Shown one piece after another: positions 1-8,162 of a DNA stretch of 64,000 bases. The translations under genes were made by a program, and so were the position numbers. Numbering within the stretch: the first letter of the stretch is position 1; each line of letters opens with the position of its first letter. The notes beneath the pieces were generated by a model that ran no database searches, was not told the DNA's origin, and saw only the letters and a program-made list of their open reading frames with translations. This DNA comes from Thermoguttaceae bacterium (GTDB lineage Bacteria > Planctomycetota > Planctomycetia > Pirellulales > Thermoguttaceae), in contig JAGBDN010000086.1 of the NCBI GenBank assembly GCA_017937485.1, forward strand, positions 1 through 64,000. Direction: 5' to 3'.

Positions 1-125
1 AAATCGAGCGTTTCTTTCGACGTATCAAGGACTTCCGGCGAATCGCGACGCGTTACGATAAACTCGACGTTATGTTTTCGGCGTTTTTAAACTTTGTAAC
101 AATCGTTATTTTACTTAACCGTTAA
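1..125 (+). CDS. IS5-like transposase, C-terminal fragment (runs off the left edge)
   Basis: The frame starting at base 3 reads 40 residues beginning IERFFRRIKDFRRIATRYDK and ends at TAA 123-125. The pattern ERFF-RIKxFRRIATRYDK near the C-terminus is characteristic of DDE transposases of the IS5 group, where the Glu is the last residue of the catalytic DDE triad. Only the tail is visible, so it cannot be said whether the element is intact to the left. It converges on the gene ending at 122 and their stop codons overlap. The family name is inferred from this tail alone. Confidence 0.75.
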   Translation, partial: IERFFRRIKDFRRIATRYDKLDVMFSAFLNFVTIVILLNR

Positions 126-140
126 TGACAACACGCCCTA
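1..140 (+). mobile_element. Right end of an IS5-like insertion sequence
   Basis: The transposase stop (123-125) is followed by GACAACACGCCCTA at 127-140, a plausible terminal inverted repeat. The last codons of the minus-strand neighbour (Arg-Ala-Cys-Cys-His-stop) are read from exactly these bases, so the element appears to have inserted into that gene and replaced its 3' end. The left end lies outside the window, so the repeat pairing and target duplication cannot be verified. The exact boundary, about 140, is inferred. Confidence 0.5.
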
Positions 141-1105
141 AGGCGAATCGCTTGACGGTCGGGCGAGTACTTGGCGGCGGGAACGGCGACGGACGCTATT
201 TCGTTTTCTGAACGTTTCCGCTTCGTTTCTTCGATTTCATTGTATCCGATTTTTTCAATCTTTTCAAGCCGCCAAAAGTCGCGATATTTTTCTTCAACGC
301 GCGCAAGCTCTTCGTTTAACGCTTCCGCGACGTCGGGCGAAACCGTTTTATATTCCGCTTTGATTTTGAGCTTTTCCGCCGTTTTCCGCGCTTGCTTTAA
401 GCGCTTGCGCGTTGCGAGCGTTTCTTTGACGTTGCCGATTGTTTCCGGAATAAAACCAAGCAAATTTTCTTCCGTTTCGCCGTCCGATTGCGGCGCTTGC
501 GCTTTCGCGTCGGCGGCGTAGCGTCGCAGAATCGCGGCGACGTTTTGCGGGTTCCCGGCGGCGTGAAATTCCGCCGCTTCAAGGAGCGTCTTTTTGTCGG
601 CGACGTGTAAATTTATCCAGTCGCGGGCGCGGTCGAAACTTTCGACGTATCCGCGCGCGTCGAGGAAAATTTCGCGCCCCAAAATCAGTTCCGCCGCTTC
701 GTCGCCGCCGACCGCCTTAATCGCCGCTTCGAGGTCGGAGCGAAACTCTTCCGCGAACGCGCTTTCCTTGTCGCGATACCGCCGCAACGCGTCGCGGGCC
801 GTTCCGTTCGCGCGTTCGGTCGTCAAATCGCGAACGGCGCGACGTCGCAAGTCTTCCGCCCACGATTGTTGACGCGGCGTCCCTTCGAGGCGCGGCAACG
901 CAAGTTCCGGCAAATCGAGCGGCGGCAAGTCGAACGCCGGTTTCGGCGGTTTGGCGCTTCCCGTCGTCGCGATACGTCGGAGCGCTTCCGTCGTCGAACG
1001 GTGAAGAACGCCCGGCCCGAACCGACCGTCGATCCAAACGCGACACGACGTTTTTTCGAACATTTTCGCGGCGATCTCTTGCGCCGCTTCTTCGAGTTCC
1101 GCCAA
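122..1105 (-). CDS. Accessory protein of unknown function, truncated by the IS and lacking a clear start
   Basis: The 327-residue frame shown starts at a TTG, but the frame stays open upstream to about 1319 with no ATG, GTG or TTG, and is closed by a TAA at about 1322. That upstream stretch looks coding: it carries LDGSPKQVAWVRDRIR, and a second, related motif LEGTPRQQSWAEDLRRR lies about 145 residues later. Each is followed by a Trp-Ile-Asp or Trp-Ile-Asn segment (CRVWIDGR, RDWINLH), so the protein seems to be two copies of one module. I have seen similar L-G-[ST]-x-[KR]-Q-x-x-W modules in plasmid and phage hypothetical proteins, without a known function. The C-terminus is Lys/Arg/Glu-rich and its last five residues come from the IS end. 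It is likely a remnant or a degraded gene. Confidence 0.5.
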   Translation of the reverse strand: MAELEEAAQEIAAKMFEKTSCRVWIDGRFGPGVLHRSTTEALRRIATTGSAKPPKPAFDLPPLDLPELALPRLEGTPRQQSWAEDLRRRAVRDLTTERANGTARDALRRYRDKESAFAEEFRSDLEAAIKAVGGDEAAELILGREIFLDARGYVESFDRARDWINLHVADKKTLLEAAEFHAAGNPQNVAAILRRYAADAKAQAPQSDGETEENLLGFIPETIGNVKETLATRKRLKQARKTAEKLKIKAEYKTVSPDVAEALNEELARVEEKYRDFWRLEKIEKIGYNEIEETKRKRSENEIASVAVPAAKYSPDRQAIRLRACCH

Positions 1106-1402
1106 GACCTCCGCTTCGCCGCGCTTTTCGATTTCGGCGCCAACGAGCGCGAGGCGCCGCGCTTCCTCTTCGTCGTCGGTCGCGCCGCCGATTCGGGTTT
1201 TGAGGTGTTCCGAGAGGTCGACGGCGTTGAACGCGTCGACTTGATCGGCGCGGATACGGTCGCGAACCCACGCGACCTGTTTCGGCGAACCGTCGAGCGT
1301 CGCGCCGTCGATTATTGAGAATTAGAGATTGCGGCGGCGGTCAATTTTGGCGGTTCGAGGCGTCGACGACGTGTGTTTTGACGAGGGAAAAAGAAGAAAC
1401 GA

Positions 1403-1495
1403 GACGGTTGAAAGTCGAGGGGAAAAGAAGTGAACGACGGTTGAAAGTCGAGTGAAAAGAAGGGAACGACGGTTGAAAGTCGAGAGAGGAGAAAA
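1403..1495. repeat. Imperfect tandem repeat, 32-33 base unit, about 2.7 copies
   Basis: Units start at 1403, 1436 and 1468, each opening with GACGGTTGAAAGTCGAG and continuing with a purine-rich tail (GGGAAAAGAAGTGAAC or close variants). The plus strand is almost wholly purine in the tails. It lies upstream of the remnant gene and downstream of feoB. Confidence 0.85.
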
Positions 1496-1606
1496 AGCGA
1501 TGTTTCGAATCGAGACCGGCGAGGGCGCCGAACGCGTCCCGACGACGCGGCAAACGACGGCGCTTGGATTTGGACGCGGCGAAGGCAAACGGCGGCGCTA
1601 AAAACG

Positions 1607-1655
1607 AACCGCTCCGGTTCGCGCGTCGAATTTTGACGTTGGAACCGGAGCGGTT
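1607..1655. terminator. Perfect 14-base inverted repeat downstream of feoB
   Basis: AACCGCTCCGGTTC (1607-1620) pairs perfectly with GAACCGGAGCGGTT (1642-1655) across a 21-base loop. It lies about 115 bases past the feoB stop in the direction of feo transcription. There is no strong T run, so it may be a weak terminator or an mRNA-stabilising hairpin. Confidence 0.45.
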
Positions 1656-1769
1656 GACGGTTTCGGCGTTTTCGTCTTCTCGTCGAGGCGTTCGTTTCGA
1701 CCCGACGGGGTATGTTTGCGCCGCTCAACTGGGCGCGACGGGAAAGCTTGCTCGTTAAAGTCGGTTTAA

Positions 1770-3896
1770 TTAGAACGTCTTGCCGATTTGGTAAACTAAC
1801 GTCGTCAAAACCCAAGCGATCGCGGTCAAGCCGAACCACTGCGCGAACGCCCATTTCCAGGAGCCGGCCTCGCGCGCCATCACCGCGAAGGTCGCCATAC
1901 ACGGCGTCGCGATCAGGCAGAAGAGCATAATGCAGAACCCGACGAGCGGCGAATAGTTCGCGCGGAGCGTTTCCGCCAACGGTTCCGACGTTTCGTCCGC
2001 CTCGCCGACCGAGTAAACGACGCCCATTTGCGCGACGAAAACCTCTTTCGCGGCGATCGCGCCGATTAACGCCGTTCCGATTTTCCAGTCGAAACCCATC
2101 GGACGCAACATCGGTTCGAGCGCGCGACCGACCCGACCGGCGTAACTTCGCTCCAGCGCCGCTTGACCTTCCGCCGCGTCGACCGCGGCCAACGCGTCGG
2201 CGACCGGATCGGCTTCTTCTTCCGTTTCGTCCGCCGCGACTTCGGCGCCGTCGGCTTCGGTGTTCTCGGCAAGTTGGGCGCTTTCGGTCGACTCGGCGTT
2301 TTCTTCCGGTTGCGCGGATTCGGCGCTTTCGGTCGATTCGGCGAGTCGCGCGGCGGCTTCGGCGCGAATTTGGTCGGCGTTCTCTTCGATTTGAGCGCGT
2401 TCGGCGTCGAATTTCGCGACCGTTTCCGCGTCGAGGTTCGGGAACGTCGTCAGCGCCCAAAGGAGAACCGAGATCGCGAAGATGATCGTCCCGGCTTTTT
2501 TGACGTATTGCCAACCGCGCTCCAACGTGTGAACGCCGACGACGCCGAGCGTCGGGCAGTGATACGACGGCAGCTCGATGACGAACGGCGCCGGCTCGTC
2601 GTTTTTAAAGACGACGTCCATAACCTTCGCGACGACGGCGGCGAGCAGAATCCCGATCAGATAAATCCCCCAAAGAATCAGCCCCTGCCATTCGAGCGGG
2701 AAAAACGCCGGAATCAACAGCGCGTAAATCGGGAAACGGGCCCCGCAACTGAAAAGCGGCAAAACGAACATCGTCGCAAGCCGTTCTTTGCGGTCGCTGA
2801 GCATTTTCGCCGCCATAATTCCCGGGACGGTGCAACCGAAGCCGACGAGCGCCGGAACGACGCTTTTGCCGTGCAAGCCGACGCGGCGCATCCAACGGTC
2901 GCAAAGGAGCGCAGCGCGGGCCATATAACCGGAGTCTTCGAGAATCGAAATCGCGAGGAACAAAATGAGAATGTTCGGAAGGAAAACCAAAACGCCGCCG
3001 ACGCCGCCGATGACGCCGTCGATAATCAACGACTTCGCGACGCCTTCGCTCATCGCGCCGTCGACCCAATCGGCCAGCGCGCCAAACCCGGCGTCGATCC
3101 AATCCATCGGGTAAGAACCGAGTGTAAAGGTTAGCTGGAAAACGAGATACATCGCCGCCAAGAAGATCGGAATCCCGAGGAAGCGGTGCGTCAGGATCGC
3201 GTCGATTTTATCGGAACCGCTCGCCGGAGCGTCGGCGTCGGTCTTGACGCAACGAGCGCAAACGCGGCCGATTTCCTTGTAGCGCGCGACGTCCGCCGCC
3301 GTTTGCGCCAACTCGCATTCGCCGCCGCAATGTTCGCAACTCTTCGCCGCGTCGGACGGGCAAGCGGGAGCGACGGACGTTTCGACGGGAGCGTTCGGCG
3401 ACTCGGCGACGCGGACGACTTCCGCCAAAATCTCTTGAACGCCGACCCCGCGGTTGCCGACCGTTTGCAAGACCGGGACGCCGAGTTCCTTGCTCAGCGC
3501 CGCCGCGTCGACGTCGATTCCGCGGCGCCGAGCGACGTCGATCATATTCAAAACGACGACGAGCGGGCGATTTTGTTCCTTCAAAACGAGCGTCAAGTAA
3601 AGGTTGCGCTCCAAATTCGACGCGTCGACGACGTTGACGACGACGTCCGGCGTTTCGTTTTTCAAAAACTCCGCCGCGACCCGTTCTTCGTCGGAGTACG
3701 ACGCGAGACTGTAAACGCCGGGAAGGTCGACGACCGAAATCGAACGTCCTTCAAACTGCGCGCGTCCTTCGTACCGCTCGACGGTAACGCCTGGAAAGTT
3801 CCCGACCGTTTGCTTGGCGCCGGTCAGTTTGTTGAAAATCGTCGATTTGCCGCTGTTCGGGTTCCCGGCGAGCGCGATTTTAATTGCGTTTTTCAT
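1770..3896 (-). CDS. feoB: Ferrous iron transport protein B (FeoB)
   Basis: A 708-residue inner-membrane Fe2+ transporter with an N-terminal GTPase domain. G1 is GNPNSGKST (residues about 10-18), G2 lies around [13 protein letters not shown]3 is DLPGVYSL and G4 is NMID. After a cysteine-bearing linker ([10 protein letters not shown] and CARC) come the Gate/core membrane segments, including [15 protein letters not shown] and [14 protein letters not shown]. The start at [11 protein letters not shown] is preferred over an ATG-less 47-residue extension because the G1 motif then sits at the usual distance from the N-terminus. An Ala/Glu/Ser-rich acidic insertion of about 70 residues interrupts the C-terminal half (about 500-580), which is unusual. 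feoA lies about 270 bases upstream on the same strand, so the two probably form one transcription unit. Confidence 0.96.
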   Translation of the reverse strand: MKNAIKIALAGNPNSGKSTIFNKLTGAKQTVGNFPGVTVERYEGRAQFEGRSISVVDLPGVYSLASYSDEERVAAEFLKNETPDVVVNVVDASNLERNLYLTLVLKEQNRPLVVVLNMIDVARRRGIDVDAAALSKELGVPVLQTVGNRGVGVQEILAEVVRVAESPNAPVETSVAPACPSDAAKSCEHCGGECELAQTAADVARYKEIGRVCARCVKTDADAPASGSDKIDAILTHRFLGIPIFLAAMYLVFQLTFTLGSYPMDWIDAGFGALADWVDGAMSEGVAKSLIIDGVIGGVGGVLVFLPNILILFLAISILEDSGYMARAALLCDRWMRRVGLHGKSVVPALVGFGCTVPGIMAAKMLSDRKERLATMFVLPLFSCGARFPIYALLIPAFFPLEWQGLILWGIYLIGILLAAVVAKVMDVVFKNDEPAPFVIELPSYHCPTLGVVGVHTLERGWQYVKKAGTIIFAISVLLWALTTFPNLDAETVAKFDAERAQIEENADQIRAEAAARLAESTESAESAQPEENAESTESAQLAENTEADGAEVAADETEEEADPVADALAAVDAAEGQAALERSYAGRVGRALEPMLRPMGFDWKIGTALIGAIAAKEVFVAQMGVVYSVGEADETSEPLAETLRANYSPLVGFCIMLFCLIATPCMATFAVMAREAGSWKWAFAQWFGLTAIAWVLTTLVYQIGKTF

Positions 3897-4168
3897 ATTG
3901 TTAGCCGCGTCTATTTTAGGAAGACGAATCGGAATGAAAAAATTTCCGCGTCGGCTCGTTTCCGTTGACGGGAACGGCGCGTCGGCGATTCGTCGAGATG
4001 GATTGTTAGTTGCGTAATAACTTGTAAAGGCAGACAAACTTTCGGCGGAAACGGAGTAAACGTTCGCCGTCGACGGTTGCGCGTCTTGCTTCGTCGCCGC
4101 CGAAACTCAGCTCGCGCCGAGAACGCAAGACGGCGTTAAAACCGTTAAAGTTTGCTTCGTTTGGCGCT

Positions 4169-4384
4169 TCACTTAACGACGATAAAGCGAGCCAAGCCGC
4201 GACCGAGCGCGAGTCGGGAACCGCGACATTCGATAATTGACGTGTCTTTTAGCGAGTTGTCGACGACGCGAACGCGGACGCCCGGCGTCAAACCGAGCGC
4301 GGTGAGGCGGTTGACGCCCAATTCGGTCAAATCCATCGATACGATCGTTACTTTTTGCCCTTTTAACGCGTCGGCGAGAGTCAT
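4169..4384 (-). CDS. feoA: FeoA family protein
   Basis: A 71-residue SH3-like beta protein matching FeoA over its full length: a TLADALKGQKVTIV opening, the RLTALGLTPGVRVRV turn and a C-terminal GRGLARFIVV strand. FeoA is a small cytoplasmic partner that is needed for FeoB-dependent Fe2+ uptake. It is first in the feoA-feoB unit, with a promoter and a palindromic operator candidate upstream. Confidence 0.95.
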   Translation of the reverse strand: MTLADALKGQKVTIVSMDLTELGVNRLTALGLTPGVRVRVVDNSLKDTSIIECRGSRLALGRGLARFIVVK

Positions 4385-4422
4385 TTTGGCGTTCCGGTTT
4401 ACAAAGTGGGTGCGTTAAATCG

Positions 4423-4446
4423 GCGACGTAAAAAACAAAACGTCGC
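4423..4446 (-). promoter_or_regulatory. Hairpin in the feoA leader
   Basis: GCGACGT (4423-4429) and ACGTCGC (4440-4446) form a perfect 7-base stem with a 10-base A-rich loop inside the predicted untranslated leader of feoA, about 40 bases before its start codon. Confidence 0.35.
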
Positions 4447-4453
4447 TCAAAAG

Positions 4454-4507
4454 TTAGTTGAGACTAAATTTTGGTATTTATTATAACCGCGTCGAAGCGT
4501 TCGTAAA
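4454..4507 (-). promoter_or_regulatory. feoA promoter with palindromic operator candidate
   Basis: On the minus strand a -35-like TTTACG (4502-4507) and a -10 TATAAT (4480-4485) are separated by 16 bases. Just downstream of the expected start point is TTAGT-CTCA-ACTAA (4454-4467), a perfect 5+5 palindrome in an A/T-rich surround. Its position would allow a repressor to block initiation. By analogy with feo operons this could be a metal-sensing (Fur- or DtxR-type) site, but the sequence does not identify the regulator. Confidence 0.55.
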
Positions 4508-4575
4508 GGGGGGGCGGCGGGGCGATTTTTGAAATTTTTTCACTTTTCGGACGTCGGCGTTTGGAGGGCGCGCGC

Positions 4576-4604
4576 TTGACTTTCCGGAGTCGAGGCGGTA
4601 TGAT
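4576..4604 (+). promoter_or_regulatory. Promoter of the nucleoside hydrolase gene
   Basis: TTGACT (4576-4581) and TATGAT (4599-4604) are separated by exactly 17 bases and lead to the ATG at 4733 through a leader of about 120 bases. Confidence 0.65.
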
Positions 4605-4732
4605 GGAAAAAAGTCGAAACGGACGCTCTCGAACGGGCGACGGTCGACGTTAAATGGGTTGAATTTAGCGATTTTGACGGGGCGCCGTCGGGCGTTTGAC
4701 CCGTTCTTTAGAAACGAAACGAGGACGCTATA

Positions 4733-5830
4733 ATGAATTTTCGACGACTTAAAAACGCCTTTTTATTCGGAGCGGTCGGCTTTCTTTGCGTTTGCGGCGC
4801 GGCGACGACGGCGAGAGCGGCGGACGGCGACCTGCTCGACGTTCGCGATTCGGCGGACGCGCCGGTGAAAATGATTTTCGATACCGATATCGGCGGCGAT
4901 ATCGACGACGCGTTCGCGCTCGGGCTGATTCACCGCTTGGCCGACCGAGGCGCGGTCGAGTTGATCGGCGTTACGCTGACGAACGCGAACGAACCGGCGG
5001 GGCGTTTCGTCGCGGCGCTTAACGCTAAATATGGAAGATCGGGCGTTCCGGTCGGCGTCGCTAGCAATTCGACGAAGGTTTTCGACGAATACCCGAGCAA
5101 GACGCTCGCGCAAAAAACGGCGGACGGCGCGGCGGAGTATCCGGTTCCGGACGGTTTTAAGCTCGAAGAGTCGGTTTCGCTGTTGCGTCGACTCTTGGCG
5201 GAGGCGAAGGACGGTTCGGTTGTGATCGTCCAAGTCGGATACGCGACGAACCTTGCGGCGTTGCTCGAAACGCCGGGGGACGACGTTTCGCCGCTGACCG
5301 GGCGCGAATTGGCCGCGAAGAAGGTTCGGCTCGTTTCGCTGATGGCGGGCGCGTTTTCGTTCGACGACTCGACGGCGGCGTACCGCGAACATAAGGAATG
5401 GAACGTGATTTGCGATATTCCGGCGATGCAAAAATTCGTCGCCGACTGGCCGACTCCGGCGGTTTTCAGCGGATACGAGACGGGCGACCGCGTTCGTATG
5501 TCGCCGGTCAACCTGAAAAACGACTATCGCCGTTCGCCGACGTCGAAAATTCTTTACGACGCGTTCGGGCATTGGACGGCGCGCAACACGAAGGAGGGGT
5601 ACGACCATCGCCGCCCGACTTGGGACTTAACGAGCGTTCTTTTCGTCGCTCGACCGGAAGCGGGACGCGGGTATTTCTCGCTCTCGGAAGCCGGGGAAGT
5701 CGACGTTCGCGACGACGGTTTGACGACGTTCAAGCCGGACGCGAACGGTCGGCGCCGCGTCTTCATTCTCGACGAAGCGGCCCGAATCCGCGTCGAAGAG
5801 GCGTTCGTCAACCTCTGCTCGGAACCGTGA
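4733..5830 (+). CDS. Exported nucleoside hydrolase family protein
   Basis: A 365-residue protein with a cleavable signal peptide (hydrophobic stretch FLFGAVGFLCVCGAATTARA). It is followed by the inosine/uridine-preferring nucleoside hydrolase hallmark FDTDIGGDIDDAFAL (about 49-63), whose aspartates bind Ca2+ and the ribose, and by IGVTLTNAN. A later VIVQVGYATNLAALL and the SLMAGAF segment match the family core. It probably hydrolyses the N-glycosidic bond of ribonucleosides or related glycosides in the periplasm, releasing base and sugar for scavenging; the substrate cannot be read. The start is supported by GAGGA eight bases upstream. Confidence 0.88.
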   Translation: MNFRRLKNAFLFGAVGFLCVCGAATTARAADGDLLDVRDSADAPVKMIFDTDIGGDIDDAFALGLIHRLADRGAVELIGVTLTNANEPAGRFVAALNAKYGRSGVPVGVASNSTKVFDEYPSKTLAQKTADGAAEYPVPDGFKLEESVSLLRRLLAEAKDGSVVIVQVGYATNLAALLETPGDDVSPLTGRELAAKKVRLVSLMAGAFSFDDSTAAYREHKEWNVICDIPAMQKFVADWPTPAVFSGYETGDRVRMSPVNLKNDYRRSPTSKILYDAFGHWTARNTKEGYDHRRPTWDLTSVLFVARPEAGRGYFSLSEAGEVDVRDDGLTTFKPDANGRRRVFILDEAARIRVEEAFVNLCSEP

Positions 5831-5865
5831 TCGCGTCGAAACGACAAGAAAGTCGAAGCGATAAA

Positions 5866-5900
5866 AAACGGAAACGCGACGCTAAAATGCGTTTCCGTTT
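5866..5900 (+). terminator. Terminator after the nucleoside hydrolase gene
   Basis: AAACGGAAACGC (5866-5877) pairs perfectly with GCGTTTCCGTTT (5889-5900) across an 11-base loop, about 35 bases after the stop codon. Confidence 0.7.
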
Positions 5901-6044
5901 GATTTCGCGCCGTTGAAAACGTCTCATTGTTTGTCGAAACTTTGCCGCGACTCTTGGTCAACGCGGGCGGGGCGGCGAACGCCGGGCGGGAACGGCGTTT
6001 TTAAGGCGTTGAAAATAAATGAATTTGAGCGAAAGGGAACGCAA

Positions 6045-8162
6045 ATGGACGTCGCCGCGACGATCGGCCGAGTGAAAGAGGAGTATAAAGCGTTTTTGCG
6101 CGCGGAGCGGCCCGAAATTGCGGAAAATACCGTCGCGACATGCGTCGCCGACGCTTTTTACGCTTGCAAAAACGCCGTTTTTCCGAGCTTTTGGCAAACG
6201 TTCGAAAACGACGCGACGCTCGAGGCGGCGAGGGCGACGCTCTTTGACTACTGGTCGAACGACGTCGGAACGCCGAACGCTAAAGAACGAGCGAACCGCT
6301 GCTTCGGCGCTCTCAAAACGTTGAAGTCGTTCCTCGACGCGAAGGGCGGCGTCCGCGCGGTCGTCGGCGACGAATACGATTGTGAAAAAACGATTTACCG
6401 CTACGCGAAAGCGGTTTACGAAGGAACGCTTGCGCCGAAAGACGCCGTCGCGGCGATGAGCGCGGAGGCGCCGTGTTTCAGCGCGAGTTCGCATTCTATT
6501 TTCATCGCCGTCTTGGCGGCGATGCTCGACGGCGGGCGTTTTACGCGTCGGGCGAACGTCGAATTGACGTTCTATTTTCTCGCGAATATCGCCGCGGAAT
6601 ACGGTAAGGAGCGGCTCGCGACCGCGTTGCGAACGACTCGCGACAATATTATTTACTATTTTGAAAAGAAAGGCGACAAGTCGAACGCGATGCGGCGCGG
6701 CTGTCAAAAAATCGCCGACGCGAACGGCGTTCCGCTTTCCTTCAGCGACGAAATCTTCGGCGGAATCGTTCCGCAAGAAACAACCGACGAAACGCTCGTC
6801 GACGCAACGCAGGTTCGCTACTGGATTTACGCCGCCGGCGAAGGCTCCGAAAATTGGGAAAACGACCGCGCGCAAGGTAAGATGGCGATCGGTTGGGACG
6901 AACTCGGCGATCTGCTCGCGTACGGTTCAAAAGAAGAAATGCGCGACAAGATGAAGTCGCTTTACGGCGTCGAAAATTCTTATCGCAACCAAGCGCTTAC
7001 AACTTGGCAGTTTGCGAACGAAATGAAGCCGGGCGACGTCGTTTTCGTCAAGCGGGGACGCAAGCAAATTATCGGACGCGGCGTCGTCGAAGGCGATTAC
7101 GTTTACGAACCGGAACGCGGCGTTTATCGGCACGTCCGCGCCGTTCGTTGGGATGCGGCGGGCGCTTGGGAAGTCGCCGAGCCGCTTCCGGTGAAAACGC
7201 TTATCGACGTAACGTCGCGCTCCGACTTGGTTAAAACGATGTTAAGCCTTGTCGCGGAAAGCGGCGCCGACGTCGACGAAACGTTCGAAGTCGCCGAAAG
7301 GGAAACGGTTTACGAAACTTACGACGAAAACGATTTCCTCGCCGACGTTTACCTCGACGAAGAGCGTTACCGCCTCCTGAAAACGCTCCTCGCGACCAAA
7401 AAGAACGTGATTTTGCAGGGCGCGCCGGGCGTCGGGAAAACGTTCGCCGCCAAACGGTTAGCGTTTTCGATGATGGGCGAAAAAGACGTCGGGCGCGTCC
7501 AAACGACGCAGTTTCACCAAAGTTACTCTTACGAAGATTTCGTAATAGGATTCCGCCCGACCGCGACCGGTTTCGAGTTGCGTAAAGGCGTTTTTTACGA
7601 GTTTTGCCGCAAAGCCGCCGAGGACGACCGCCCGTATTTCTTCATTATCGACGAAATCAATCGCGGTAATTTGAGCAAAATTTTCGGCGAACTTTTTATG
7701 TTGATCGAAAACGACAAGCGCGGCGTCGAGTTGCGCTTGCCTTACGCCGACGAACGCTTTTCGATTCCGAGCAACGTTCACCTTATCGGCGCGATGAATA
7801 CCGCCGACCGAAGTCTCGCGCTGATCGACTTTGCGTTGCGGCGGCGGTTCGCGTTTTTCGAGTTGGAACCGGCGTTCGATTCGGAGGGTTTTCGAGCGTT
7901 CCAGCGCCGCGTCGGCAATCCGAAATTCGACCGGTTAATCGACGCGGTGAAAGCGCTTAACGACGAAATCCGCGCCGACGAAACGCTTGGCGCCGATTTT
8001 TGCGTCGGACATAGTTACTTTTGCGCGAAGACGACCGTCGACGACGTTTGGCTGCGTTCGGTCGTCGAATTCGAACTGATTCCGCTTTTGAAAGAATACT
8101 GGTTCGACGAAAGCGCCAAACTCGCGAAACAGGCCGCCGCTTTGCGCGAGGCGATCCGATGA
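6045..8162 (+). CDS. mcrB: McrB-like AAA+ GTPase/ATPase of a type IV restriction system, with EVE/PUA-like domain
   Basis: A 705-residue protein. The N-terminal 250 residues are helical and unrecognised. Residues about 257-385 (RYWIYAAGEGSENW ... GKMAIGWDELGDL ... MKPGDVVFVKRGRKQIIGRG) resemble an EVE/PUA-like fold, a domain used to read modified bases. The AAA+ motor follows: Walker A GAPGVGKT (about 460), Walker B YFFIIDEINRGN (about 531) and sensor GAMNTADRS (about 582), the McrB-type signature. McrB oligomers translocate on DNA and activate the McrC nuclease. The start at 6045 is chosen for the AGGGA Shine-Dalgarno eight bases upstream; longer frames lack one. The stop overlaps the mcrC start (ATGA), showing translational coupling. 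There is no methylase or specificity subunit nearby, consistent with modification-dependent restriction. Confidence 0.9.
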   Translation: MDVAATIGRVKEEYKAFLRAERPEIAENTVATCVADAFYACKNAVFPSFWQTFENDATLEAARATLFDYWSNDVGTPNAKERANRCFGALKTLKSFLDAKGGVRAVVGDEYDCEKTIYRYAKAVYEGTLAPKDAVAAMSAEAPCFSASSHSIFIAVLAAMLDGGRFTRRANVELTFYFLANIAAEYGKERLATALRTTRDNIIYYFEKKGDKSNAMRRGCQKIADANGVPLSFSDEIFGGIVPQETTDETLVDATQVRYWIYAAGEGSENWENDRAQGKMAIGWDELGDLLAYGSKEEMRDKMKSLYGVENSYRNQALTTWQFANEMKPGDVVFVKRGRKQIIGRGVVEGDYVYEPERGVYRHVRAVRWDAAGAWEVAEPLPVKTLIDVTSRSDLVKTMLSLVAESGADVDETFEVAERETVYETYDENDFLADVYLDEERYRLLKTLLATKKNVILQGAPGVGKTFAAKRLAFSMMGEKDVGRVQTTQFHQSYSYEDFVIGFRPTATGFELRKGVFYEFCRKAAEDDRPYFFIIDEINRGNLSKIFGELFMLIENDKRGVELRLPYADERFSIPSNVHLIGAMNTADRSLALIDFALRRRFAFFELEPAFDSEGFRAFQRRVGNPKFDRLIDAVKALNDEIRADETLGADFCVGHSYFCAKTTVDDVWLRSVVEFELIPLLKEYWFDESAKLAKQAAALREAIR

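Larger units (their letters stand above)
1320..1769. other. Intergenic region with tandem repeat and hairpin
   Basis: Between the remnant gene and feoB there is no convincing gene. Frames that remain open here read Ser/Arg/Phe-rich low-complexity sequence produced by the 1403-1495 repeat. The region also holds a 14-base inverted repeat at 1607-1655. Confidence 0.6.

Noticed and set aside
1312..2514. Long Arg-rich minus-strand frame overlapping feoB
   Set aside because: It is a shadow of feoB in another frame and runs into tandem-repeat sequence; it has no motif and very high Arg content.
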